From contig NZ_RBTP01000015.1 in the NCBI RefSeq assembly GCF_003702045.1, positions 62,001 through 126,000 of the forward strand: a stretch of 64,000 bases of DNA, read 5' to 3'. The translations under genes were made by a program, and so were the position numbers. The stretch is from Pseudomonas viridiflava (GTDB lineage: Bacteria > Pseudomonadota > Gammaproteobacteria > Pseudomonadales > Pseudomonadaceae). Within the stretch, counting starts at the first letter, position 1. Each line of letters begins with the position of its first letter. Shown piece after piece: positions 9,240 to 18,063 of the stretch. Below the pieces are notes generated by a model. It worked only from the letters and a program-made list of their open reading frames with translations, searched no databases and had not been told where the DNA came from.

Positions 9240-10142
9240 ATGCACATATTGCTGACCGGCGGTACTGGTTTGATAGGACGAGCGCTTTGCCGACACTGGT
9301 CCGCTCAGGGCCATCAGTTGACCGTCTGGAGCCGACAGCCCGCTGACGTTGCCCAGTTGTGCGGATCATCGGTGAAGGGCATTGCCCGTCTCGACGAACT
9401 GGGCGATCAGCCTGTCGATGCGGTCGTCAACCTGGCAGGCGCGCCGATTGCCGACCGACCCTGGACGCGCAAGCGCCGGTTGATGCTGTGGGACAGCCGT
9501 ATCGGCCTGACCGAGCAATTGCTGGCGTGGATGGACAAGCGCAGTCAAAAGCCTGCATTGATGATTTCCGGATCCGCAGTCGGCTGGTACGGCGACAGTG
9601 GTGAGCGTGAACTGAACGAAACGTCCAACCCCGCCAAGCAGGATTTTGCCAGTCAGTTGTGCGGCGCCTGGGAAGAGACCGCGCAGCGTGGCGAAGCGCT
9701 GGGTGTGCGTGTGGTCGTGATCCGCACCGGTCTGGTGTTGTCCGACCGGGGCGGTTTTCTGCAAAAACTGTTACCTCCGTTCAAGTTCGGCATGGGCGGT
9801 CCTATCGGCAATGGCCGTCAGTGGATGCCCTGGATCCACGTCGATGACCAAATCGCGGCCATTGATTTTCTGTTGAATCTCGATGACGCACGAGGCCCTT
9901 ATAATCTTTGCGCCCCGGCGGCGGTGCGCAATCGCGACTTCGCCAAGACCCTTGCCGGGATTCTCCATCGCCCGGCGTTCATGCCAATGCCGGCGCTGGC
10001 CCTGAAAGTGTTACTGGGAGAGTTATCGGTGCTGCTGCTCGGTGGTCAGCGTGCGCAGCCTGATCGTTTGCAGCAAGCCGGTTTCACGTTCCGCTTCACC
10101 GATTTGAAAACCGCCCTGCAGGATTTGCTGGGTCGACACTGA
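9240..10142 (+). CDS. TIGR01777 family NAD-dependent epimerase/dehydratase (YfcH-like)
   Basis: 300-residue extended SDR protein with the N-terminal motif [17 protein letters not shown] (residues 4-20), [14 protein letters not shown], and a C-terminal DUF1731-like tail. The substrate is unknown. A GAGG ribosome site precedes the ATG. It lies 23 bases upstream of hemH on the same strand and probably shares its transcript. Confidence 0.9.
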   Translation: MHILLTGGTGLIGRALCRHWSAQGHQLTVWSRQPADVAQLCGSSVKGIARLDELGDQPVDAVVNLAGAPIADRPWTRKRRLMLWDSRIGLTEQLLAWMDKRSQKPALMISGSAVGWYGDSGERELNETSNPAKQDFASQLCGAWEETAQRGEALGVRVVVIRTGLVLSDRGGFLQKLLPPFKFGMGGPIGNGRQWMPWIHVDDQIAAIDFLLNLDDARGPYNLCAPAAVRNRDFAKTLAGILHRPAFMPMPALALKVLLGELSVLLLGGQRAQPDRLQQAGFTFRFTDLKTALQDLLGRH

Positions 10143-10165
10143 AAGCCATTGAATTAGGATGTTGC

Positions 10166-11188
10166 ATGACCGATCACGCGTTGTTGCTAGTCAACCTGGG
10201 TTCGCCTGCTTCCACCCAAGTGGCAGATGTGCGTAGCTACCTCAACCAGTTCCTGATGGACCCTTACGTCATCGACCTGCCGTGGCCGGTGCGCAGACTG
10301 TTGGTGTCGCTGATCCTGATCAAGCGTCCCGAACAATCTGCCCACGCCTATGCGTCGATCTGGTGGGACGAGGGCTCGCCGTTGGTGGTGCTGAGCAAGC
10401 GTTTGCAACAGGCGATGAAAAAGGAGTGGGTTCACGGCCCGGTCGAGCTGGCGATGCGTTACGGCGAGCCGTCCATTGAAACGGTGCTGACACGGCTGGC
10501 GGAGCAGGGCTTCAAGAAAGTCACGCTGGCGCCTTTGTACCCGCAGTTCGCCGACAGCACGGTGACCACCGTCATCGAAGAGGCCAAGCGCGTGGTGCGG
10601 GCCAAGTCGCTGAGGATGCAGTTTTCGTTGTTGCAGCCGTTCTTCGATCAACCGGAATACCTCAATGCATTGGTCGAAAACGTGCGCCCGCATCTGGAGC
10701 AGCCACACGATCACTTGCTGTTGAGCTTCCACGGTCTGCCGGAACGGCATCTGCACAAGCTCGACCCGACCGGCAAGCATTGCTTCAAGGAAGACTGCTG
10801 CATGACGGCTCCCGCAGAAGTGCTTGCCACCTGCTACCGTGCCCAATGCTTGCAATCGGCTGCGGCGTTTGCCAAGCGCATGGGCATCCCGGACGGCAAG
10901 TGGTCGGTGTCGTTCCAGTCGCGCCTGGGGCGCGCCAAGTGGATCGAACCCTACACCGAAGCGCGTCTCGAAGAGCTCGCGGCCCAGGGCGTGAAAAAGC
11001 TGCTGGTCATGTGCCCGGCGTTCGTTGCCGACTGCATCGAGACGCTGGAAGAGATTGGCGACCGCGGTGCCGAGCAGTTTAAGGAAGCGGGAGGGGAGGA
11101 GTTGGTACTGGTGCCTTGCCTGAACGACGACCCGAACTGGGCGAAAGAGCTGAACAAACTTTGCGAGCGTGCGCCGTTGATGCTGTGA
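10166..11188 (+). CDS. hemH: Ferrochelatase
   Basis: 340 residues. Inserts Fe2+ into protoporphyrin IX, the last step of protoheme synthesis, at the inner face of the membrane. The start [14 protein letters not shown] is characteristic, the metal-binding histidine lies in [11 protein letters not shown], and the C-terminal ETLEEI signature is present ([12 protein letters not shown]). It follows the TIGR01777 gene. Its place beside photolyase and renalase genes is of interest because free protoporphyrin is a photosensitiser. Confidence 0.96.
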   Translation: MTDHALLLVNLGSPASTQVADVRSYLNQFLMDPYVIDLPWPVRRLLVSLILIKRPEQSAHAYASIWWDEGSPLVVLSKRLQQAMKKEWVHGPVELAMRYGEPSIETVLTRLAEQGFKKVTLAPLYPQFADSTVTTVIEEAKRVVRAKSLRMQFSLLQPFFDQPEYLNALVENVRPHLEQPHDHLLLSFHGLPERHLHKLDPTGKHCFKEDCCMTAPAEVLATCYRAQCLQSAAAFAKRMGIPDGKWSVSFQSRLGRAKWIEPYTEARLEELAAQGVKKLLVMCPAFVADCIETLEEIGDRGAEQFKEAGGEELVLVPCLNDDPNWAKELNKLCERAPLML

Positions 11189-11201
11189 GGTGCTCACCCA
11201 A

Positions 11202-11222
11202 CCGGGACGCAGAGCGTCCCGG
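11202..11222. repeat. Short perfect hairpin after hemH
   Basis: CCGGGACGC-AGA-GCGTCCCGG, 9-base arms with a 3-base loop, 14 bases after the hemH stop. There is no T-run, so it is either a weak terminator or an intergenic palindrome of the GGACGC...GCGTCC type seen also near 28470 and 50910. Confidence 0.7.
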
Positions 11223-11254
11223 GCTGAATAGAACTCACCGTGAATGCATTTATC

Positions 11255-11350
11255 CCTGTGGGAGAGAGCTTGCTCACGAGGGCTTTAGTTCAAATGCCCC
11301 TGTCTTCAGGGCTGTACCGGCCTATTCGCGAGCAAGCTCGCGCCCACGGG
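11255..11350. repeat. REP-type inverted pair between hemH and uraA
   Basis: Two REP units in opposite orientation: CCTGTGGGAGAGAGCTTGCTCACGA at the left, and TCGCGAGCAAGCTCGC followed by GCCCACGGG at the right. Such pairs (BIME-like) commonly lie between convergent genes in this genus, as here. Confidence 0.75.
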
Positions 11351-11421
11351 ATATCAGCAAGACTTGTGTACAACCGGACGCTCCGCGCCTGAGGTGACGC
11401 AGAGTGTGACGATCAAGGCGC

Positions 11422-12699
11422 TTACGGCAACTGATCATCCAGCTGTTTGTTCTTCCAGCTGTCATTCCCCGGCAGGATCAGGTTCAGCACAATGGCGGTC
11501 ACGGCGCAGAGGGCGATGCCTTTCATGCCGAAGTCATCCGGGCCGGTGCCCGTACCGATCAACACGCCACCGATACCAAACACCAGCGTCACCGAAACGA
11601 TCACCAGATTGCGCGCTTCCGACAGGTCGATCTTGTGGCGGATCAGCGTGTTCATGCCCACCGCCGCAATCGAGCCGAACAGCAGGCACAGAATTCCACC
11701 CATCACGGGCACCGGAATGCTCTGCAGCAGCGCGCCGAACTTGCCGATGAACGCCAGGGTGATTGCAAAGACCGAGGCCCAGGTCATGATTTTCGGGTTG
11801 TAGTTCTTGGTCAGCATCACCGCGCCCGTCACTTCGGCGTACGTGGTGTTGGGTGGTCCGCCGAACAGGCCGGCTGCCGTGGTGGCGATGCCGTCACCGA
11901 ACAGCGTGCGGTGCAGCCCCGGCGTCTTCAGGTAATCGCGACCGGTGACACTGCCCACTGCAATCACGCCACCGATGTGTTCGATGGCAGGCGCCAGCGC
12001 AACCGGCACGATGAACAGGATCGCCTGCCAGTTGAATTCCGGCGCGGTGAAGTGCGGGATGGCCAGCCACGGAGCAGCGGCAATCTTCGCGGTGTCGACC
12101 ACGCCAAAATAGAACGACAAGGCAAATCCGACCAGCACGCCCGAGATGATCGGCACCAGGCGGAAGATGCCCTTGCCGAACACCGCCACGATCAGCGTGG
12201 TCAGCAGCGCAGGCATCGAGATCAGCATGGCGGTCTGGTAGTGAATCAGCTCGGCGCCATCACCGGTTTTGCCCATCGCCATGTTGGCGGCAATCGGTGC
12301 CATTGCCAGGCCGATGGAAATGATCACCGGACCAATCACCACAGGCGGCAGCAGGCGGTCGATGAAACCGGTGCCTTTGATCTTCACGGCAAGGCCCAGG
12401 AAGGTGTAGACGAAACCTGCCGCCATCACGCCGCCCATCGTCGCTGCCAGACCGAACTGGCCCTTGGCGAGAATGATCGGGGTAATGAAGGCAAAGCTCG
12501 ACGCCAGAAACACAGGCACCTGGCGACCGGTCACGATCTGGAACAGCAGCGTGCCCAGACCTGCGGTGAACAAGGCAACGTTGGGATCGAGTCCGGTGAT
12601 CAGCGGCATCAAGACCAGCGCGCCAAAAGCCACGAACAGCATTTGCGCACCGGAAAGGACCGTACGCCACAGTGGATCGTTGAACTCGTGCTGCGTCAT
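11422..12699 (-). CDS. uraA: Uracil permease (NCS2 family)
   Basis: 425-residue polytopic inner-membrane protein that imports uracil with protons. It contains long hydrophobic segments throughout, about 12-14 in the family, and the NCS2 substrate-site region around FGGPPNTTYAEVTGAV. The start ATG (12697-12699) gives MTQHEFNDPLWRTVLSG; the longer frame upstream overlaps upp and is rejected. It lies 4 bases after the upp stop, forming an upp-uraA salvage operon. Confidence 0.93.
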   Translation of the reverse strand: MTQHEFNDPLWRTVLSGAQMLFVAFGALVLMPLITGLDPNVALFTAGLGTLLFQIVTGRQVPVFLASSFAFITPIILAKGQFGLAATMGGVMAAGFVYTFLGLAVKIKGTGFIDRLLPPVVIGPVIISIGLAMAPIAANMAMGKTGDGAELIHYQTAMLISMPALLTTLIVAVFGKGIFRLVPIISGVLVGFALSFYFGVVDTAKIAAAPWLAIPHFTAPEFNWQAILFIVPVALAPAIEHIGGVIAVGSVTGRDYLKTPGLHRTLFGDGIATTAAGLFGGPPNTTYAEVTGAVMLTKNYNPKIMTWASVFAITLAFIGKFGALLQSIPVPVMGGILCLLFGSIAAVGMNTLIRHKIDLSEARNLVIVSVTLVFGIGGVLIGTGTGPDDFGMKGIALCAVTAIVLNLILPGNDSWKNKQLDDQLP

Positions 12700-12703
12700 C
12701 GGG

Positions 12704-13342
12704 TTATGCGTCCTTCTGTTTGGTGCCGAAAATCTTGTCACCGGCATCGCCAAGGCCCGGGATGATGTAGCCGTGCTCGTTGAGGCGTTCGTCGATGGAC
12801 GCGGTGTAGATCATCACGTCCGGGTGCGCGTGCTCCACGGCCGCGATCCCTTCCGGGGCGGCAACCAGCACCATTGCGCGGATTTCCTTGCAACCGGCTT
12901 TCTTGAGCAGGTCGATGGTCGCGACCATCGAGCTGCCGGTAGCGAGCATCGGGTCGATGATCATCGCCAGGCGCTCGTCGATTTCGGGCACCAGCTTTTC
13001 AAGGTAGGTGTGGGCTTGCAGGGTTTCTTCGTTGCGGGCCACGCCCACGGCGCTGACCTTGGCGCCCGGAATCAGGCTGAGCACGCCGTCGAGCATGCCG
13101 ATGCCAGCGCGCAGGATGGGCACAACGGTGATTTTCTTGCCGGCGATTTTCTCGACCGACACGGTTCCGGCCCAGCCCTGAATGTCGTAGTTTTCCAGGG
13201 TCAGGTCAGCGGTGGCTTCATAAGTAAGCAGAGCACCCACTTCCTGAGCCAGCTCACGGAAATTCTTGGTGCTGATGTCTGCGCGGCGCATCAGGCCGAG
13301 CTTGTGGCGGATCAGCGGATGACGGATCTCACGAATGGGCAT
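12704..13342 (-). CDS. upp: Uracil phosphoribosyltransferase
   Basis: 212 residues, normal length. Converts uracil and PRPP to UMP. The start [16 protein letters not shown] is typical, and the PRPP-binding loop [10 protein letters not shown] lies near residue 130. The ATG at 13340-13342 is used in preference to an in-frame start 24 bases upstream. First gene of upp-uraA and divergent from hpt, with a 212-base gap between. Confidence 0.96.
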   Translation of the reverse strand: MPIREIRHPLIRHKLGLMRRADISTKNFRELAQEVGALLTYEATADLTLENYDIQGWAGTVSVEKIAGKKITVVPILRAGIGMLDGVLSLIPGAKVSAVGVARNEETLQAHTYLEKLVPEIDERLAMIIDPMLATGSSMVATIDLLKKAGCKEIRAMVLVAAPEGIAAVEHAHPDVMIYTASIDERLNEHGYIIPGLGDAGDKIFGTKQKDA

Positions 13343-13554
13343 AAGGAAAGGCTCCAGCGGGGGCAAAAAAACGGCCTAGGTTAATCTATTCAGCCGATAC
13401 TGTCTTACGATGTGTGCAGTATTGTTCTGCTACTTGGACGTTCGCAGCTTTTAGAAGACACTCGCAACGTTAGTCCAGAATCGCTTGCCCTGAGCCGAAC
13501 GGATGCGTACCTTTGCCCGCTTTTCTTACACTGCCCCCACCTGGAGAGCGCTTC

Positions 13555-14112
13555 ATGTCTGCTGATCTCGAGCATATCCGTCAAATCATGCGCGAGGCTG
13601 ACTGCCTGTACACAGAGGCCGAAGTCGATGCTGCCATCGCTCGCGTCGGCGCGCAGATCAATGCCGAACTGGCAGAACGCAACCCGGTTGTGTTTTGCGT
13701 GATGAATGGCGGCCTGATCTTTTCGGGCAAGCTGTTGACGCATCTTAATTTCCCGCTGGAAGCGTCTTATCTGCACGCGACCCGCTATCGCAACGAAACC
13801 ACCGGTGGCGACCTGTTCTGGAAAGCCAAGCCGGAAGTGTCGTTCATCGACCGTGACGTGCTGATCATCGACGACATTCTCGATGAAGGCCACACGCTGG
13901 GCGCGATCATCGATTTCTGTAAACACGCGGGTGCCCGTGCTGTGCATACCGCCGTGCTGATCGACAAGGACCACGACCGCAAGGCTCGCCCGGACCTTAA
14001 AGCCAACTACGTCGGCCTGCCGTGCATCGACCGTTACATCTTCGGTTTTGGCATGGACTACAAAGGCTACTGGCGCAACGCTGCCGGTATCTACGCCGTC
14101 AAAGGCATGTAA
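13555..14112 (+). CDS. hpt: Hypoxanthine-guanine phosphoribosyltransferase
   Basis: 185-residue purine salvage enzyme making IMP or GMP from the base and PRPP. The PRPP motif DVLIIDDILDEGHTL is present, as is the MNGGLIFSGKLL active-site loop. The start ATG 13555 gives MSADLEHIRQIM and has an upstream GGAGAG ribosome site; an in-frame ATG at 13513 is not needed. It is divergent from upp. Confidence 0.93.
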   Translation: MSADLEHIRQIMREADCLYTEAEVDAAIARVGAQINAELAERNPVVFCVMNGGLIFSGKLLTHLNFPLEASYLHATRYRNETTGGDLFWKAKPEVSFIDRDVLIIDDILDEGHTLGAIIDFCKHAGARAVHTAVLIDKDHDRKARPDLKANYVGLPCIDRYIFGFGMDYKGYWRNAAGIYAVKGM

Positions 14113-14182
14113 AACTGCCTGATCGCTGCTCTGGCAACAGCCCGGGGCAGCGTTCATCCGCACTGCTCAAGGACAATTCTGC

Positions 14183-14677
14183 ATGAAGCTACTGATGTCG
14201 GGCGCCTTTGCGCTGTCGCTGTTGTCGGGTCTGACAGTTGTCGCACCGGTGTCGGCCAGCCCCATGCATGAGCAATACCTGCCACCCGACGAGTCAAGTC
14301 TGCGTGCCGGCGAACACGAACAGCAGCAATTGATGCGGGTCACCGAATACACCATCGTTGCGGGGAATCAGAGAACGTCGAGCCAGCAGCCGATTCCGGT
14401 CACCTCGCCGTTGCTGTTGCGCCTCAAGGGCAAGTCCTTGAACAAGGGCGCATCCATCTCGCAGGTTCTGGTCCACTTCGATGCGGGCGACAGCAAGAGC
14501 TTGAAGAAGCCCGCTTACGACGAGCCCTCGCGCACCCTGACGCTTTACTACCCGCTGGCCCAATACCGGGTGCTGGTGGACCTGTTGCGCAACGAAAAGG
14601 TGTATTGCCAGTTCATCAGCTACGCCAACGGCCATATCTGGGCCGATCTGCACACCACGCCTGCACGCGCGCGTTGA
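14183..14677 (+). CDS. Secreted hypothetical protein
   Basis: 164 residues with a clear N-terminal signal peptide (hydrophobic core ALSLLSGLTVVAPVSAS, cleavage near residue 26) and a soluble remainder rich in Gln and Ser. A CAAGGACA-like site precedes the ATG. I do not recognise a domain. It lies between hpt and the PA4642-like gene; a periplasmic location is inferred. Confidence 0.75.
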   Translation: MKLLMSGAFALSLLSGLTVVAPVSASPMHEQYLPPDESSLRAGEHEQQQLMRVTEYTIVAGNQRTSSQQPIPVTSPLLLRLKGKSLNKGASISQVLVHFDAGDSKSLKKPAYDEPSRTLTLYYPLAQYRVLVDLLRNEKVYCQFISYANGHIWADLHTTPARAR

Positions 14678-14741
14678 GCCGTATGCTCGCAGGGGGGTAA
14701 ACTGCCCGCCCGTGAACGTGTGCGATTAGCTGGAGCCTGCA

Positions 14742-15029
14742 ATGCGTAAAGACAAGAAACAGTTGATTGGCGATGAGATCGGTGACGAGCAGATCAAACT
14801 GTTCCTTAACTTCGAACCCTACGACGCCACGTCGCCGTCGCTGCACAAACTGATCAAGGCCTATCGTGGCCTGCGTATCAACGATTTCGAGCGCTTTCTG
14901 GTGTTCTTCAAGGAAGCCGGTCATGACTTCGACGGCAAGGACGAGCACGGCAACGACTTCATCGCCCTGATCAAGGATCAGCGCAACGCCGAGGAATACA
15001 TCGAGCTGATTGAACAGGCGCGCGGCTAA
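14742..15029 (+). CDS. PA4642 family protein
   Basis: 95-residue acidic cytoplasmic protein conserved in Pseudomonas (MRKDKKQLIGDEIGDEQIKL... HDFDGKDEHGNDF). The function is unknown. The neighbourhood hpt/upp/uraA on one side and mqo on the other matches the P. aeruginosa order around PA4640-PA4647. Confidence 0.85.
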   Translation: MRKDKKQLIGDEIGDEQIKLFLNFEPYDATSPSLHKLIKAYRGLRINDFERFLVFFKEAGHDFDGKDEHGNDFIALIKDQRNAEEYIELIEQARG

Positions 15030-15101
15030 GCGTTTTTCGGTTCAATGATCGTGCCCATGCTCTGCGCTCATCGTTATACACATATCCTCATGGAGGAATA
15101 C

Positions 15102-15269
15102 GATGCCTGAACGTGGGAGCGGACTTGTCCGCGAATGCTGCGCTTCAGACGCTGGATCTTCGTCGGATGTACCAGCTTTCGCGGACAAGCGGAGCGTCGC
15201 CCGGCCCGCTTCTATGGGCGAAAAAGTGCCCGCTCCAGATGCGCATTACAATGGGCGCTCTGCGTGGTA
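15102..15269 (+). other. Small ORF with a strong ribosome site that runs straight into a REP element
   Basis: A strong GGAGGA site (15092-15097) precedes an ATG at 15102. After MPE the frame reads directly into the REP repeat starting at 15112 and stops after 55 codons. The start signal is better than chance, but almost all of the coding sequence is repeat. It may be the 5' remnant of a gene replaced by the repeat, or a chance signal. Confidence 0.3.
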
Positions 15270-15317
15270 GCGCCGCCCAGGACGCTCTCGAATGTGACGC
15301 GGAGCGTGGGCACGATC
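15110..15317. repeat. REP-type repeat cluster (fills the 303-base gap after the PA4642-like gene)
   Basis: Left part 15110-15232: GTGGGAGCGGACTTGTCCGCG facing TTTCGCGGACAAGCGGAGCG. Right part 15255-15317: GGCGCTCTGCGTGGTAGCGCC, then GACGCTCTCG facing GCGGAGCGTGGGCACGATC. The gap 15030-15332 lies between the PA4642-like gene and the convergent ABC permease and holds nothing else I can support apart from the small ORF at 15102. Confidence 0.75.
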
Positions 15318-15332
15318 TGAAGCGACTCTGAG

Positions 15333-16160
15333 TTACTTGCGGGCCTTGTAAGCCTTGCCGTAATGCCGCTCAAGCCTGGACTGCAACAGCTCCAGGCCGA
15401 TCGACATAATCCAGTACAGCACCGCTGCGGTGGTCAGCATTTCGATGTAGCGATAGCTGGACCGGCCGTAGGATTGCGCCAGAAACATCACTTCCCAGAC
15501 GCCCATCACCGAAATCAGTGACGAATCCTTGAGCATCGAAATGAACTGGTTAGTCGTCGGCGGGATGATGGTGCGCATGGCCTGAGGCAGGGTGACGCGC
15601 CAGAATATCTGGGTGGGACGCAGCCCCAGCGCCAGTGCCGCCTCGCTCTGTCCCGCCGCCACCCCAATGATCCCGGCACGAAAAATCTCGCTCAGGTAGG
15701 CCCCGTAGTTCAGCGACAGGGCGATCACACCGGCCATGATCGCGCCTGGCACAATCCCCACCTGTGGCAAGCCCAAGTAGATCAGCAGAATCTGGATCAG
15801 CAGCGGTGTGCCGCGAAAGAACGAGGCGTAGAAACTGGCGATGCCAAAAGCCACGGCGCTGCTGGACAGTCGCGCCAGGGCGGTGACGAAGCCCAGCACC
15901 ACCGAGACGATGATCGAGCACAACGAAACGAACAGCGTCAGTGCCGCACCCTGCAGAAAGCCATTGGGCGCAAGATGCAGCCCGATCAGGTTGGGCAGCT
16001 TGTCGAGAATGATCGACAGCTTCAGGTCGAAGCTCAGGAAAAACCCTGCAAACAGCACGAACATGACGAGCCAGGTCAGGTAAAGCCGGGTGCGGAAACC
16101 GAAGATTCGTTTGAGCAGGCTTTCATCGGCCTGCTCGGGTGGGCGTGGGAAAGAAGTCAT
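15333..16160 (-). CDS. Amino acid ABC transporter permease (polar amino acid type)
   Basis: 275-residue inner-membrane permease of the His/Glu/Gln/Arg family. The coupling-loop signature, E-A-A family form, is seen in GQSEAALALGLRPTQIFWRVTLPQA, and several hydrophobic segments flank it. Its ATG overlaps the stop of the binding-protein gene in an ATGA (16157-16160). There is no ATP-binding gene in the unit; the gene to the left is on the other strand, so the ATPase must be encoded elsewhere or shared. Confidence 0.9.
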   Translation of the reverse strand: MTSFPRPPEQADESLLKRIFGFRTRLYLTWLVMFVLFAGFFLSFDLKLSIILDKLPNLIGLHLAPNGFLQGAALTLFVSLCSIIVSVVLGFVTALARLSSSAVAFGIASFYASFFRGTPLLIQILLIYLGLPQVGIVPGAIMAGVIALSLNYGAYLSEIFRAGIIGVAAGQSEAALALGLRPTQIFWRVTLPQAMRTIIPPTTNQFISMLKDSSLISVMGVWEVMFLAQSYGRSSYRYIEMLTTAAVLYWIMSIGLELLQSRLERHYGKAYKARK

Positions 16161-16978
16161 TTACTGATATCGGCGCCGATCCACTTTTGCGACAACTTGC
16201 TCAGGGTGCCGTCCTTTTTCAGCTCGGCGAATACTTCGCGAACCTTGGCATCCCACTCCGGATCATTCTTCTCGATGGCGACGAAGTTGGGCTCTTCGTA
16301 CAGCGACTCGCCCGCCAGCTTGAAGCGCTTGTCCTGATCCAGCCGCGGTTTGGCGGTCACCAGATTGGTCAGCACCGCATCCAGACGCACGCCAGCGCCG
16401 AGGCCCAAGTCCTGGAACGCCACGTTGTCGTTGTCGTACGGCGCGATCTGCACGTTCTCGAACGGGTATTGCAGCGGCTTGTCTTCGGCGCCTTCGATGA
16501 CCAGGTTCTTGTTCAGGTAACTTTCATAGCTCGATGCACTGGTCAGGCCGACCTTTTTGGCGCTCAAGTCCTTGGCCGAGTGAATGCGGTCATCCTTGGC
16601 GTTGACCACGATCACTGCAGGCGACGCGTAATACTCGACCGGGAAGTTGAACACTTCAGCGCGGGCCTTGCTCGGGGTCATCGAGCAAACGCAGATGTCG
16701 TAACGACCGCTCCAGCGCCCGGCTGCGATCACGTCCCAGGACGGTGTTTCAAGGCGCAACTTGACGCCCAGCTTCTGGGCGACCGCCTTGGCGACATCGA
16801 CGTCAAAGCCGTCCAGTTCGTTCTTGTCGTTAAGGAAAGAGAAGGGCGGGTAACTTTCCATGAGGACGTTCACCAGCTCTTTGTTCTTCTGAACGCGGTC
16901 CAGTGTGGCGCCGGCCAGGGCTTGAGTGGAGGCGGCCAGAGTAACCAGGCCAATGCCCAGCAAAGCGCTAAGTTTCAC
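16157..16978 (-). CDS. Amino acid ABC transporter substrate-binding protein
   Basis: 273-residue periplasmic family 3 solute-binding protein. The signal peptide covers about residues 1-22 (MKLSALLGIGLVTLAASTQALA). Family features are GFDVDVAKAVAQKLG in the first lobe and SMTPSKARAEVFNFPVEYY in the hinge region. It is co-transcribed with the permease gene. The neighbouring divergent homocysteine S-methyltransferase hints at a methionine-related ligand such as S-methylmethionine, but this is guesswork from position. Confidence 0.9.
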   Translation of the reverse strand: MKLSALLGIGLVTLAASTQALAGATLDRVQKNKELVNVLMESYPPFSFLNDKNELDGFDVDVAKAVAQKLGVKLRLETPSWDVIAAGRWSGRYDICVCSMTPSKARAEVFNFPVEYYASPAVIVVNAKDDRIHSAKDLSAKKVGLTSASSYESYLNKNLVIEGAEDKPLQYPFENVQIAPYDNDNVAFQDLGLGAGVRLDAVLTNLVTAKPRLDQDKRFKLAGESLYEEPNFVAIEKNDPEWDAKVREVFAELKKDGTLSKLSQKWIGADISK

Positions 16979-17020
16979 GGATGTCCCCTGAGAAAGTGTT
17001 TGTAGTTTGTCGAAAGTGCC

Positions 17021-17058
17021 GTATTAAATACGTTATACAAGACTGACTCATAATGAGT
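17021..17058. promoter_or_regulatory. Palindromes in the ABC transporter / methyltransferase divergent region
   Basis: Two perfect palindromes lie in this AT-rich gap: GTATT-A-AATAC at 17021-17031 and ACTCAT-A-ATGAGT at 17046-17058. They are about 25 bases apart centre to centre. They are candidate operators for one regulator controlling both directions; I cannot name it. Confidence 0.45.
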
Positions 17059-17088
17059 TTTTTTCATATACATATAAGTAGATCAGCT

Positions 17089-17985
17089 ATGACCCAAGGC
17101 TCAACTGTAATTCTCGATGGCGGCATGGGCCGCGAACTACAGCGTCGCGGCGCGCCATTTCGCCAACCTGAGTGGTCCGCGCTGGCGTTGAGCGAAGCAC
17201 CCGAAGCGGTCAGCGACGTGCACGCGGCTTACATCGAAAGTGGCGCTCAGGTGATTACCAGTAACAGTTACGCGGTAGTGCCGTTTCACATTGGCGAAAA
17301 GCGTTTTGCGAAGGAAGGCCAGGCGTTGGCGGCACTGGCCGGCAAACTGGCACGGGCATCGGCCGATGCGTCCGGGGGACGTGCGCGTGTCGCAGGCTCC
17401 ATTCCGCCACTGTTCGGTTCTTACCGTCCTGACTTGTACAAACCGGAGCGTGCTGCCGAAATCCTGGAGCCTCTGGTCGCCGGTCTGACGCCTTATGTAG
17501 ATTTGTGGCTGGCCGAAACCCAGAGCTGCATTCTTGAAGCGCAAACCATTCGCACAGGGCTGCCAGCCGACGGCAAACCGTTCTGGCTGTCCTTCACGTT
17601 GCAGGACGAAGACACCGACGAAGTACCGCGTCTGCGTTCCGGCGAGCCGGTGGCGGAGGCTGCCAAGGCAGCGGCTGAAATGGGTGTCGCGACGCTGCTG
17701 TTCAATTGCAGCCAGCCGGAAGTAATTGGCGGTGCCATCGATGCGGCACGCGATGTGTTCAAAGCGTTGAACGTCGATATCGCCATCGGTGCTTATGCCA
17801 ATGCCTTCCCGCCGCAACCCAAGGACGCCAAGGCCAACGATGGCCTGGATGAGTTGCGTGAGGATTTAGATCCGCAGGGCTATCAGCAATGGGCATCTGA
17901 CTGGGTTAAGCGTGGTGCCACCCACATTGGTGGTTGCTGCGGCATTGGTCCAGAGCATATCGCGGTACTGTCTCGCAGCCTGTAA
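17089..17985 (+). CDS. mmuM: Homocysteine S-methyltransferase (MmuM-like)
   Basis: 298-residue cytoplasmic enzyme that methylates homocysteine to methionine, probably with S-methylmethionine as donor. The zinc-binding cysteines are visible in LLFNCSQPEVI and in GGCCGIGPEHI near the C-terminus, and the N-terminal LDGGMGRELQRRG is typical. I use the ATG at 17089 (MTQGST); an in-frame ATG at 17053 lies within the second palindrome and would add an unusual MSFFHIHISRSA leader. A bidirectional terminator follows. Confidence 0.88.
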   Translation: MTQGSTVILDGGMGRELQRRGAPFRQPEWSALALSEAPEAVSDVHAAYIESGAQVITSNSYAVVPFHIGEKRFAKEGQALAALAGKLARASADASGGRARVAGSIPPLFGSYRPDLYKPERAAEILEPLVAGLTPYVDLWLAETQSCILEAQTIRTGLPADGKPFWLSFTLQDEDTDEVPRLRSGEPVAEAAKAAAEMGVATLLFNCSQPEVIGGAIDAARDVFKALNVDIAIGAYANAFPPQPKDAKANDGLDELREDLDPQGYQQWASDWVKRGATHIGGCCGIGPEHIAVLSRSL

Positions 17986-18010
17986 TCGATGGCTTCGGAT
18001 AGCGCAAAGA

Positions 18011-18044
18011 AAAACCCCGTGGCTCCGAGAGTCCACGGGGTTTT
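18011..18044. terminator. Bidirectional rho-independent terminator
   Basis: AAAACCCCGTGG, a 10-base loop, then CCACGGGGTTTT: 12-base perfect arms with A-run and T-run at the ends, so it can work in both directions. It lies between the convergent methyltransferase gene and mqo. Confidence 0.92.
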
Positions 18045-18063
18045 CAGTTCAACAGCAGTCGAA

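Noticed and set aside
11366..11371. Another TGTACA as a LitR half-site
   Set aside because: At the expected 12-base spacing the partner reads GCGCCT, so it does not form an operator. A TGTACA in the methyltransferase gene near 17437 is in coding sequence.
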